The translations under genes and the position numbers were made by a program. The notes under the pieces are model-generated. The model had not been told where the DNA came from, did no database searches, and was given only the letters and a program-made list of their open reading frames with translations. 64,000 nt of DNA. Origin: Bifidobacterium vansinderenii (GTDB lineage Bacteria; Actinomycetota; Actinomycetes; Actinomycetales; Bifidobacteriaceae). Below are positions 57,325 to 64,000 of this stretch, one piece after another. Position 1 is the stretch's first letter; every line of letters starts with the position of its first letter. Location: assembly GCF_002234915.1 (NCBI RefSeq), contig NZ_NEWD01000038.1:62001-126000 (forward strand), written 5' to 3'.

Positions 57325-58044
57325 ATGAACGGACGACAGAACACGAAACGACGCATTGCCATAGTCGACAATGACGTCCTCGCCCTCACCGCACTGCGGG
57401 CGCTCATCGAACAGCAGCTGCCGCAAAGCACGGTGATCTGGACCACCGACGACGGACAGACGGCGGTGGACCGTTGCCTGAACGAGCCGACCCGACCGGA
57501 TCTGCTGCTCGTCGACATGTCGATGGAGCGCATGTCCGGAATCACCGTCTGCCGTCGCATCCGCACCGGCACCCCCGACGTGAAGCTGCTCGCGGTCACC
57601 TCGTTCACCGTGGACACCTACGCCGCCGCGGCGGCCTCCGCTGGCGCGCAGGGCATCGTGGGCAAGGCGGACGTATCCAAACTGTGCCAGGCCGTCGAAA
57701 CGGTGCTGGACGGCGGAACCTGTTGCAGCGCCCTCCCCGCAGTCTCATCCGAGGAAACCGGCGTTCCGCCCGTGCCGTTCCAAACCGCGCAACAGGCATA
57801 CGAACGACTGGATGGGGGAGGCGCCTGCAGTGGAACAGGACGTGACAGCCACGCCCTATCCGCTCAGGAGACAACCATCATGGATCTCTGCTGCAGCGGA
57901 CTGGACTTCACCGAAATCGCCGAACGACTCACCATATCGCCATCCACGGTACGTACGCACATCGGGCACATCAAAACCAAACTGGGCGCCCGCAACCTCA
58001 GCCAGGCGGTTGTACGCTGGATGACGGGAAAGGGGCAGCTATGA
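57325..58044 (+). CDS. NarL/LuxR-type response regulator
   Basis: 239 residues. Receiver domain (about 9-125) with IVDNDV acidic pocket, Asp64 in LLLVDMSMERMSG and Lys in IVGKAD; LuxR helix-turn-helix at about 172-232 (LSAQETTIMDLCCSGLDFTE, IAERLTISPSTVRTHIGHIK). The pocket has Asn where the first system has Asp (VDNDV), a modest change. The linker is long and low-complexity. It overlaps its kinase gene by 4 bases. Confidence 0.92.
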   Translation: MNGRQNTKRRIAIVDNDVLALTALRALIEQQLPQSTVIWTTDDGQTAVDRCLNEPTRPDLLLVDMSMERMSGITVCRRIRTGTPDVKLLAVTSFTVDTYAAAAASAGAQGIVGKADVSKLCQAVETVLDGGTCCSALPAVSSEETGVPPVPFQTAQQAYERLDGGGACSGTGRDSHALSAQETTIMDLCCSGLDFTEIAERLTISPSTVRTHIGHIKTKLGARNLSQAVVRWMTGKGQL

Positions 58045-59363
58045 ACACGCTCGCCAGCCGACTGCATCAGTGGTATCACACCCATCCCTGGCGAATCCTC
58101 ATCACCGTGGCCGCTTTCGCCGTCACGCTGATCGAATTCGCACTCATGCCTATTCCCCACGGGCCCATCGCCGACGGGCTGGTCCCGTTCCTGCTGATTT
58201 GCTACGCGTACGCCGTGGCATCCATGGCATGGCATCCCCGTGTGGGCGGCATTCTCACGTCTGTCCTCTACATCATGATCGCCCAGCTGCGCAACTGGTG
58301 CGACGTGGACCTGGGCATTCTCCCGTTCGTCCCCGGCGTCATGCTGGCCCTCGCCCTGATGGTGTACGAATACACGCCTACCCTGCGCAGCCGCGTGCAG
58401 GAATGGCGGGACGAAGGCATCCTGCACGTCCTGTTCTGGACGCTTGGCCTGATCTACCCGGTGGCGCTCGCCATCTACGTGCTGGTGTCCACGTTCGGCT
58501 ACTACATGCACGGATGGATGGACATGTCCGCCGCGGCATGGCTGTCGTCGATCGGCATCGCGGCGCAGATGGCCCTCGCACCGTTGACCGCATACGCGCT
58601 GCTCTGCCGAAGCCGGGCGCAGCAGGCCGTCGAGGAGACGTCCCGACTGCGCGACCGTGAACGGGAATTCAAGGCACGCGAACGCGATCTGGCGCTCGCC
58701 GGCAGCATTCACGACGCGGTCACCAACGAACTGTCGTCGATCGCGCTGGTCGCCGGTCGCAAGGCGCGTTCGGAGGGACTGCCGGACGAGGAACGCGAGA
58801 CATATGACGGTCTGTACCGTCAGTCGCTGCACGCACTGGACGAACTGCACAAAGTCATTGACGTGCTTCGTGTACCAGCCGTGAACGGTCCGTCGGACAG
58901 CACCGGGCCGGCGTCATCGGCGGCGTCCGAAACCGCGGACGGAGACGCATGCAATACGAACGATGGACCGACCGTGATCCGCGCGGCACTTGACGGGATC
59001 GACCGCCAGCTGCATCGGGTCGGATTCGACGGGGCTGGCACGCTGACCGTTGGCGGGAACGCTCCGAAGACTCTCTCCCAAGTCGTCGTGGACGCCACGT
59101 GTTCATTGCTGCGCGAGATCTGCACGAACGTCATGCGTCATGCTGATCCGACTCAGCCGTACATGATCGCCGTGCGCATCGACGGTCATGCGATCACGGT
59201 CACCGAAACGAACTCGTGCGCGGCCGACGAGTCGTGGCGCGGCCGGGCCGGGGGCGTAGGACTCGCGGCGCAACGGTCACGGATCGAATCCCTGGGCGGA
59301 GTCATGCGCACGACACGACAGGACGATTCCTGGATCATCCACGTGGAACTGCCCATCGGATAG
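58041..59363 (+). CDS. NarL-class sensor histidine kinase
   Basis: 440 residues: membrane helices at about 18-38, 46-65, 68-85, 95-110, 130-152 and 165-190, a short coiled linker (AVEETSRLRDREREFKARER), then the HisKA_3 domain with His224 in GSIHDAVTNELSSI and the HATPase domain with LLREICTNVMRHADP and GGVGLAAQRSRIESLGG. Coupled to its regulator by overlap. It is similar in plan to the kinase at 54287 but with little sequence likeness in the membrane part. Confidence 0.91.
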   Translation: MNTLASRLHQWYHTHPWRILITVAAFAVTLIEFALMPIPHGPIADGLVPFLLICYAYAVASMAWHPRVGGILTSVLYIMIAQLRNWCDVDLGILPFVPGVMLALALMVYEYTPTLRSRVQEWRDEGILHVLFWTLGLIYPVALAIYVLVSTFGYYMHGWMDMSAAAWLSSIGIAAQMALAPLTAYALLCRSRAQQAVEETSRLRDREREFKARERDLALAGSIHDAVTNELSSIALVAGRKARSEGLPDEERETYDGLYRQSLHALDELHKVIDVLRVPAVNGPSDSTGPASSAASETADGDACNTNDGPTVIRAALDGIDRQLHRVGFDGAGTLTVGGNAPKTLSQVVVDATCSLLREICTNVMRHADPTQPYMIAVRIDGHAITVTETNSCAADESWRGRAGGVGLAAQRSRIESLGGVMRTTRQDDSWIIHVELPIG

Positions 59364-59465
59364 CCGATCGGATGATTCTCACGGTATCGGCGTCGATGCC
59401 TTTATCGTCCGGCGCCATCATGGCAGAATGGGAGGCGACCCAACCGGCCCATTCAGGAGGCAATC

Positions 59466-60080
59466 ATGACCAGGGCATTGATCATCGTCGACGTGCAACC
59501 CACATTCTGCGAAGGCGGCGAGCTCGGTGTGAACGGCGGCAACGCGGTCGCCGAGCGCATCGCCGACTATGTGCGTGCGCATCGCGGCGAATACGCCTAT
59601 ATCGCCACCACACAGGACTGGCATATCGTGCCGGGCGATCATTTCTCCGCCCATCCCGATTTCGTGGACTCCTGGCCGCAGCATGGCGTGGCCGGCACCG
59701 CGAACGCGCAGTTGCATCCTGCCATCGCCGCGTTGAACGTCGCCCATCACTTCAAGAAGGGCCAGTATGCCGCCGCATATTCGGGCTTCGAGGGCATCGA
59801 GGACAACAGCGATCGGCAGCAGTCCCGCGCCGAGGTGCGCATCGCCACGGAGGAGGGGCATACGCTGGTCAACGCGCTGCGAAAGGCCGAGGTGACCGAT
59901 GTGGATGTGGTCGGCATCGCCGAGTCGCACTGCGTCAAGGAGACGGCGTTGGATGCCGTGAAGTTCGGATTCCATGTTCGTGTGTTCACCGATCTCACCG
60001 TCCCGGTGAGCCCCGAGCTCGGCGAGCAGGCCCGTAGTGAGATGATCGCCGCCGGCGTGACGCTGGAGCCATCCCGCTGA
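59466..60080 (+). CDS. pncA: Nicotinamidase
   Basis: 204-residue isochorismatase-fold amidase that converts nicotinamide to nicotinate for NAD recycling. The catalytic triad can be placed: Asp in IIVDVQPTFCEGGE, Lys in HHFKKGQYAAAY and Cys in VVGIAESHCVKETALDAV; the metal-site motif TQDWHIVPGDHFSAHP is also present, which marks nicotinamidase rather than other isochorismatases. ATG 59466 follows CAGGAGGCAATC. A 20-bp hairpin ends the transcript. Confidence 0.93.
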   Translation: MTRALIIVDVQPTFCEGGELGVNGGNAVAERIADYVRAHRGEYAYIATTQDWHIVPGDHFSAHPDFVDSWPQHGVAGTANAQLHPAIAALNVAHHFKKGQYAAAYSGFEGIEDNSDRQQSRAEVRIATEEGHTLVNALRKAEVTDVDVVGIAESHCVKETALDAVKFGFHVRVFTDLTVPVSPELGEQARSEMIAAGVTLEPSR

Positions 60081-60115
60081 CCGTCGATCACGGCCGTTGG
60101 CCGTGGGGATGTGGT

Positions 60116-60161
60116 GAATGTGCCCGGCGGACGATTTGCTGATCGTCCGCCGGGCACATTC
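60116..60161 (+). terminator. 20-bp hairpin after pncA
   Basis: Arms 60116-60135 and 60142-60161 are perfect complements (GAATGTGCCC start, GGGCACATTC end) around a 6-base loop. No T-run. The remaining stretch to 60470 holds no gene that I can support; it is less GC-rich than the rest of the window. Confidence 0.6.
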
Positions 60162-60470
60162 GTATGTTCGACAAAACAACATTCTCGATGTGAACGTGAA
60201 CAAGAGGATCGGCAGGCGGCTGCATGGGGAGAAACGACCGGTGCTCGCAAGATAGGGGGTATCGATGCACTGCCCTCGATGAGACGACACGACACGCCAA
60301 TGGTGTTCATTACCTCACGTTTTTGGACTCGTAACTGTACCGGAGGGGGCATGTGGTCTATTGTCGAATAGAGAAGGGGCAGTGAACGGCGCATGGCAGC
60401 GACATTCAGCGTCTTCGGAGAGAAACGAAACAATGAACAGGTTAACCACAGGAACAAGGGGGTCCTTGAT

Positions 60471-60635
60471 ATGACAAGTCAGCAATGCGCCATAATCGGG
60501 TGCGATAGACAGGCGGAAGCCAACGGGATGTGCGAAATGCACTTCACCCGCGCACTCGTGTATGGCCAGGTAAGGACCCCGCAGCACAAGGCCGTCCTCG
60601 GTTCGACGATGGCGAAGGCACACTGCCCGGCCTGA
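60471..60635 (+). CDS. Small protein with zinc-finger-like Cys/His motif
   Basis: 54 residues, beginning MTSQQCAIIGCDRQAEANGM and continuing CEMHFTRALVYGQ. The spacing C-x4-C-x9-C-x2-H matches the short zinc motif that opens many phage HNH endonucleases and small DNA-binding proteins (CxxxGCxxxxxxxGxCxxH), but no HNH domain follows. ATG 60471 is eight bases after AAGGGGG; an in-frame ATG at 60393 is too far from its site. It lies in the least GC-rich part of the window, which hints at foreign origin. It may be a remnant. Confidence 0.55.
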   Translation: MTSQQCAIIGCDRQAEANGMCEMHFTRALVYGQVRTPQHKAVLGSTMAKAHCPA

Positions 60636-60683
60636 TCGAGAACTCGGATCCGCGACACATCGTAAATCTACGATGCCCGACAC

Positions 60684-60723
60684 AGTGGGGGATGATCGAC
60701 TATGACGTCGAACATCCCCCACT
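60684..60723. terminator. Hairpin between small ORF and EamA gene
   Basis: AGTGGGGGATG (60684-60694) and CATCCCCCACT (60713-60723): perfect 11-bp stem with an inner CGAC/GTCG pair in the loop. Convergent position, AT-rich on the right, no T-run. Confidence 0.5.
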
Positions 60724-60777
60724 CGCATATTCGAATACATTCATTATTCATTCATCAAACGATTGTCTGAATCTGTC

Positions 60778-61746
60778 TTAATTTCGACGGTGCCGTCGCT
60801 CAAGCAGTCGCTTGGGCAACGACGCCGGCATCTGCGCCAGCAGCGTGCCGATGAAGATCAGCGCACAACCCCAGTAGGCGCGTCCGGTCATCACCTCGCC
60901 GAGGATGATCGCCCCGCCCACCACGGAGAAGAACGATTCCAACGACATGATCAACGACGCCTGCGTGGGCGGCACCCACTGTTGCCCCACCACCTGCAGT
61001 GTATAGGCGATGCCCACCGAGCCGATGCCGGCATACAGGATCGGCAGCCAGCCGGAGGCCGCGCCCGCCCAATCGATGGAACCGTCGATCAGGGAACCGA
61101 CCCAGCTGAATACGGCGGACACGACGAACTGACAGAACGACAGGCGGATCGGATCCACCGCGGCACCCATCGTATCGATCACCAGAATATGGGCGGCGAA
61201 CAGCACGGCGCAGCCGAACAGAATAAGGTCGGCGCCGCTGATCGATCCGAATCCGCCGGTGATGCACAGCAGATAGAAGCCGATCACGGCGATGATCACG
61301 CTGACCACCGTGACGAACGTGATGCGTCGCCGGAGAAACACCCAGGCCAGCAGTGGCACGATCACGATATACAACGCCGTGATGAACCCGGCACGTCCGG
61401 CCTCGCGCCCCCACAGCACGCCGTATTGCTGCAAAGTGCTTGCCGTGAACAACACCACGCCGCAGACTCCTCCCACCAGCAGCGTGCGCGTCCACCCGAC
61501 GGACACGTCGCCATGCGCGTCGCCCGTTTCGGCGCGCACGTCCGGAACGGAGCCTGTTCGATTCCGCGCTCGCGACTGAACCAGCAGGATCGGAACCAAC
61601 GACAGTGCGCCCAGTGTGAACCTGGTGGCATTGAAGAAGAAGGGGGATACGGAATCCATGCCCTGCACCTGGGCCACGAACGAAAACCCCCAGATCAGGG
61701 CCGTCAACAGCAGGCAGACGATGCCGCCCAATTCTTTCCTCTGCAC
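60778..61746 (-). CDS. EamA/DMT-family transporter
   Basis: 322 residues with ten predicted membrane helices in two EamA repeats (GGIVCLLLTALIWGFSFVAQ opens the first; YAGIGSVGIAYTLQVVGQQW then PPTQASLIMSLESFFSVVGG is the classic end of the second). Such carriers export amino acids, nucleosides or other metabolites. The GTG at 61746 fits the family N-terminus; there is no ribosome binding site and a TTATGC just upstream, so the message may be leaderless. Upstream extension to 61950 overlaps the BI-1 gene and terminator and is rejected. Confidence 0.87.
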   Translation of the reverse strand: MQRKELGGIVCLLLTALIWGFSFVAQVQGMDSVSPFFFNATRFTLGALSLVPILLVQSRARNRTGSVPDVRAETGDAHGDVSVGWTRTLLVGGVCGVVLFTASTLQQYGVLWGREAGRAGFITALYIVIVPLLAWVFLRRRITFVTVVSVIIAVIGFYLLCITGGFGSISGADLILFGCAVLFAAHILVIDTMGAAVDPIRLSFCQFVVSAVFSWVGSLIDGSIDWAGAASGWLPILYAGIGSVGIAYTLQVVGQQWVPPTQASLIMSLESFFSVVGGAIILGEVMTGRAYWGCALIFIGTLLAQMPASLPKRLLERRHRRN

Positions 61747-61778
61747 GTGGCATAACCTAACCGTCCCGGGTAACGGAA

Positions 61779-61813
61779 AACCCGCCCGTCTCGTATGCCG
61801 AAACGGGCGGGTT
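61779..61813 (-). terminator. Terminator of the BI-1 gene
   Basis: AACCCGCCCGT (61779-61789) and ACGGGCGGGTT (61803-61813). Read on the minus strand the stem is followed by TTTTCC, 62 bases after the BI-1 stop. Confidence 0.85.
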
Positions 61814-61874
61814 CGCCTATCCGAGTCCGAACCGCCGATCGCCGCTATGGCGAATCGACGTCGGGTTGCCACAG

Positions 61875-62792
61875 TTACTCGCGCGAGCCGAGCAGCTGCA
61901 GTAGGTTGAGGAAGAAGTTGATGAAATCGAGATACAGATTCAGCGCGCACAGGATCGACACGCGCTTGATCATCGTCGCATCCCCGGCATACTGCTGGAA
62001 CAGCGCACGCGTGAACTGCGCGTCATACGCCGTCAGACCGGCGAAGATCACCAGGGCGATCGCCGAGATCACCATCGTCGCAGTCTGACCGGGCATGACG
62101 AACATCATGATCAGCTCAGCCACGATCAGTACGATCAGCGCCACCATGAGAATCGGCCCCGCCTTGAGCAGATCCGCCTTCGTGGTGAGCGCGACCATCG
62201 TCAGGCACAGGAAGAATCCGGCAGTCATCGCCAACACCAGCACGATGCTGCCCAAGGAATACACGGCGAAGATCGAACTCAGCGTGAATCCCATCAACGC
62301 CGCATACACGTAGAACATCACGCGTGCGGTGGTCGGATTCATCGACATCACCTTCCAGCCGAGCACCACGGCCAGACCCACCTGCACGATGGCCAGACCG
62401 ATCAGGCCGACCGAACCGAACGCCATCAGGAACGCATACAGCAGACCCGTGGCCTGGGTAAGCAGCGCCACCACCGCGGTGACCAGCAGACCGGCGGTCA
62501 TCTCGCCATACGCCTTTGCCGTGGATACGCGAGTGGCCTTCAGATAGTTCTCCTGCGTGTACGTGGCCTGCGCGTCCATCACCGGCTGGCCGTAGGCGGC
62601 GGTCCCATAGCCGTTCTGCGCATACTGCGGCTGACCATACGGATTGTTCTGCTGGCCATACTGGGGCTGTGAATACTGCGGTTGACCGTACTGCGGCTGC
62701 TGATAGTTCTGCTGCGCATACGGCTGCTGCCCATACGGATTCTGCGCGTTGTTGAATTGATTTCGGGGCTGGCCATTATTACCAAATGCCAT
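61875..62792 (-). CDS. Bax inhibitor-1/YccA-family membrane protein
   Basis: 305 residues. The first 85 are a Gln/Tyr/Pro/Asn-rich cytoplasmic arm with repeated PQYGQPQYSQ and NPYGQ units; then seven membrane helices of the BI-1 fold (from YLKATRVSTAKAYGEMTAGL onward) with the C-terminal NLYLDFINFFLNLLQLL, which has the Asp that forms the conserved pH-sensing pair in this family. BI-1 proteins leak Ca2+ or protons; the role in bacteria is open. ATG 62792 follows AAGGAGCGATC. Monocistronic. Confidence 0.9.
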   Translation of the reverse strand: MAFGNNGQPRNQFNNAQNPYGQQPYAQQNYQQPQYGQPQYSQPQYGQQNNPYGQPQYAQNGYGTAAYGQPVMDAQATYTQENYLKATRVSTAKAYGEMTAGLLVTAVVALLTQATGLLYAFLMAFGSVGLIGLAIVQVGLAVVLGWKVMSMNPTTARVMFYVYAALMGFTLSSIFAVYSLGSIVLVLAMTAGFFLCLTMVALTTKADLLKAGPILMVALIVLIVAELIMMFVMPGQTATMVISAIALVIFAGLTAYDAQFTRALFQQYAGDATMIKRVSILCALNLYLDFINFFLNLLQLLGSRE

Positions 62793-63017
62793 GATCGCTC
62801 CTTCTATGCATCATTGCCGCCAGTCTATGGAAGTCACCTGAAGGCTTGCTGAACACTAGGGGGCAATTACGCTGAGAACGATAACAGTCGGCGTGGTGAC
62901 TCGACGCAACGGCCGCACCTGCGCGCAAGACAGTAGGATGGAACGCGAATCAGGCCGATTCGGTGCATGCCGTGCGATCCTCGTGCAAGCACCCCGGCAC
63001 GAAATCAAGGAGGATTC

Positions 63018-63836
63018 ATGGACTTCATCACACTCAACAACGCCGTGACCATCCCGCAGCTGGGACTCGGCGTCTTCCAGACCCCCGAGGGCGAACAGAC
63101 CGAAAACGCAGTGCGCTGGGCGCTCGCCAACGGCTACCGCCACATCGACACCGCCAAGGTCTACGGCAACGAGGATTCGGTGGGCAAGGCTATCGCCGAA
63201 TCCGACGTGGACCGCAAGGACATCTTCCTGACCACCAAGCTGTGGAACGAGGACATTCGCCAGCACCGCGCCAAGGAGGCGTTCGAGGAAAGCCTCGCGC
63301 GCCTGGGCACCGACTACGTCGACCTCTACCTGATCCATTGGCCCGCCGACGGCTGGCAGGATGCGTGGCAGGCCATGGTCGACCTGTACCATGAAGGCCG
63401 CATCCGCGCCATCGGCGTGAGCAACTTCCAGATCCACCATCTCGAAGAGCTCGCCGGCATCAGCGATGTCGTGCCCGCAGCCAACCAGATCGAATCCTCG
63501 CCGGACTTCCCGAACGACGACGTCATCGACTACTGCAAGAAGCATGGCATCACAGTCGAGGCGTGGAGCCCGCTCGGCGGCACCGGCGGCGGTCTGCTGA
63601 AGAATCCGGCGCTCGCCGAGATCGGCGCCAAGTACGGCAAGTCCGCGGCGCAGGTGGTCATCCGCTGGCATCTGCAGCGCGGCGTGGTGGTGATTCCCAA
63701 GTCCGTGCATGAGAATCGCATCCGTCAGAACATCGACGTGTTCGACTTCACACTGACCGATGAGGACATGGCCGCCGTCGAAGCGGCCGGCAGCGGCGTG
63801 CGAAACGGCGCCAATCCCGACACCTTCGACTTCTGA
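63018..63836 (+). CDS. Aldo/keto reductase
   Basis: 272-residue NADPH-dependent reductase of the 2,5-diketo-gluconate reductase type. Catalytic tetrad: Asp in HIDTAKVYGNEDSVGKA (with Tyr), Lys in FLTTKLWNED and His in YLIHWPADGW. NADPH-binding motifs IPKSVHENRIRQNIDVFDF are at the C-terminal end. ATG 63018 is seven bases after AAGGAGG. Single gene followed by the nested hairpin at 63841-63882. Confidence 0.93.
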   Translation: MDFITLNNAVTIPQLGLGVFQTPEGEQTENAVRWALANGYRHIDTAKVYGNEDSVGKAIAESDVDRKDIFLTTKLWNEDIRQHRAKEAFEESLARLGTDYVDLYLIHWPADGWQDAWQAMVDLYHEGRIRAIGVSNFQIHHLEELAGISDVVPAANQIESSPDFPNDDVIDYCKKHGITVEAWSPLGGTGGGLLKNPALAEIGAKYGKSAAQVVIRWHLQRGVVVIPKSVHENRIRQNIDVFDFTLTDEDMAAVEAAGSGVRNGANPDTFDF

Positions 63837-63840
63837 TCGG

Positions 63841-63882
63841 TTCCGCCGCATCGACGTCACTGCCGATGTCGGTACGGCGGAA
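63841..63882 (+). terminator. Nested hairpin after aldo/keto reductase gene
   Basis: TTCCGCCG (63841-63848) and CGGCGGAA (63875-63882) enclose CATCG/CGATG (63849-63853, 63864-63868). No T-run. Beyond it, 63883-64000 shows no feature I can support. Confidence 0.5.
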
Positions 63883-64000
63883 TGTGGAATGTGGCGGTGC
63901 ACGCGTGTGTCATCAAGGCGCGGACGGTGAAGACGTACGGACGGTACGTCGAACCGGCCGCAACGCCGGTGACACTCCGTGCATCACCGCATTCAGCCGA

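Noticed and set aside
62856-63902. 348-codon minus-strand frame opposite the aldo/keto reductase.
   Set aside because: Shadow of a GC-rich gene; the plus strand has a full catalytic tetrad and a good ribosome binding site.

Overview
The window is about 63-64 percent G+C by eye, almost fully coding, and reads as a chromosomal stretch of a Bifidobacterium or close relative (Actinomycetota). Pointers are the order infC-rpmI-rplT / xerD-parA-scpA-scpB, the DUF3710-DUF3159 pair, the fused transporter/spermidine-synthase-like protein and the NarL-type two-component systems. This is inference from gene content; no rRNA or tRNA gene was seen, and species level cannot be fixed.

Layout. 1-6.0 kb: 3' part of a YbaK-type deacylase gene, a membrane esterase coupled to an MprF-like aminoacyl-phosphatidylglycerol synthase, and gap (GAPDH). 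6.2-17.9 kb: Spx/ArsC-like protein, thiamine pyrophosphokinase, a TetR regulator divergent from a FtsX-type ABC exporter, a flavin-type small protein, two PH-domain membrane proteins, HAD phosphatase, VOC protein, transporter/spermidine synthase fusion. 18.0-25.1 kb: the IF3-L35-L20 operon with an AUU/AUC start for infC, an IS607-type transposon (serine recombinase TnpA plus TnpB), then xerD-parA-scpA-scpB for chromosome segregation. 25.2-31.1 kb: a GH105 hydrolase behind an AT-rich operator, typA, a small membrane protein, pheA and tyrA. 31.2-36.9 kb: a TetR gene, a small SH3-like protein, and a malate module (DASS carrier divergent from a malolactic/malic enzyme, followed by a LysR regulator). 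37.0-47.8 kb: bifunctional NAD(P)HX repair enzyme, GNAT, SGNH hydrolase, glycosyltransferase, xerC, exonuclease III, DUF3710/DUF3159, RNA (uracil-5) methyltransferase, a short sugar-binding-like lipoprotein. 48.1-64.0 kb: P-type ATPase, aconitase, two NarL/LuxR two-component systems flanking an Ltp-type surface protein, nicotinamidase, a small zinc-motif ORF, EamA transporter, BI-1 protein and an aldo/keto reductase.

Most striking non-coding signal: six near-complete copies (plus fragments) of an intergenic two-hairpin repeat of about 47-53 bp at 31.2, 36.9, 45.7, 45.8, 56.6 and 56.8 kb. Both stems carry compensatory changes between copies. At 47.87-48.01 kb a row of five perfect hairpins contains a different sequence with the same architecture. 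Other points worth checking are matched operator elements at the two divergent malate promoters, a hairpin that would hide the ribosome binding site of the LysR gene, an omega-RNA-like hairpin at the end of tnpB, and a prephenate dehydratase whose TRF motif reads TDF.
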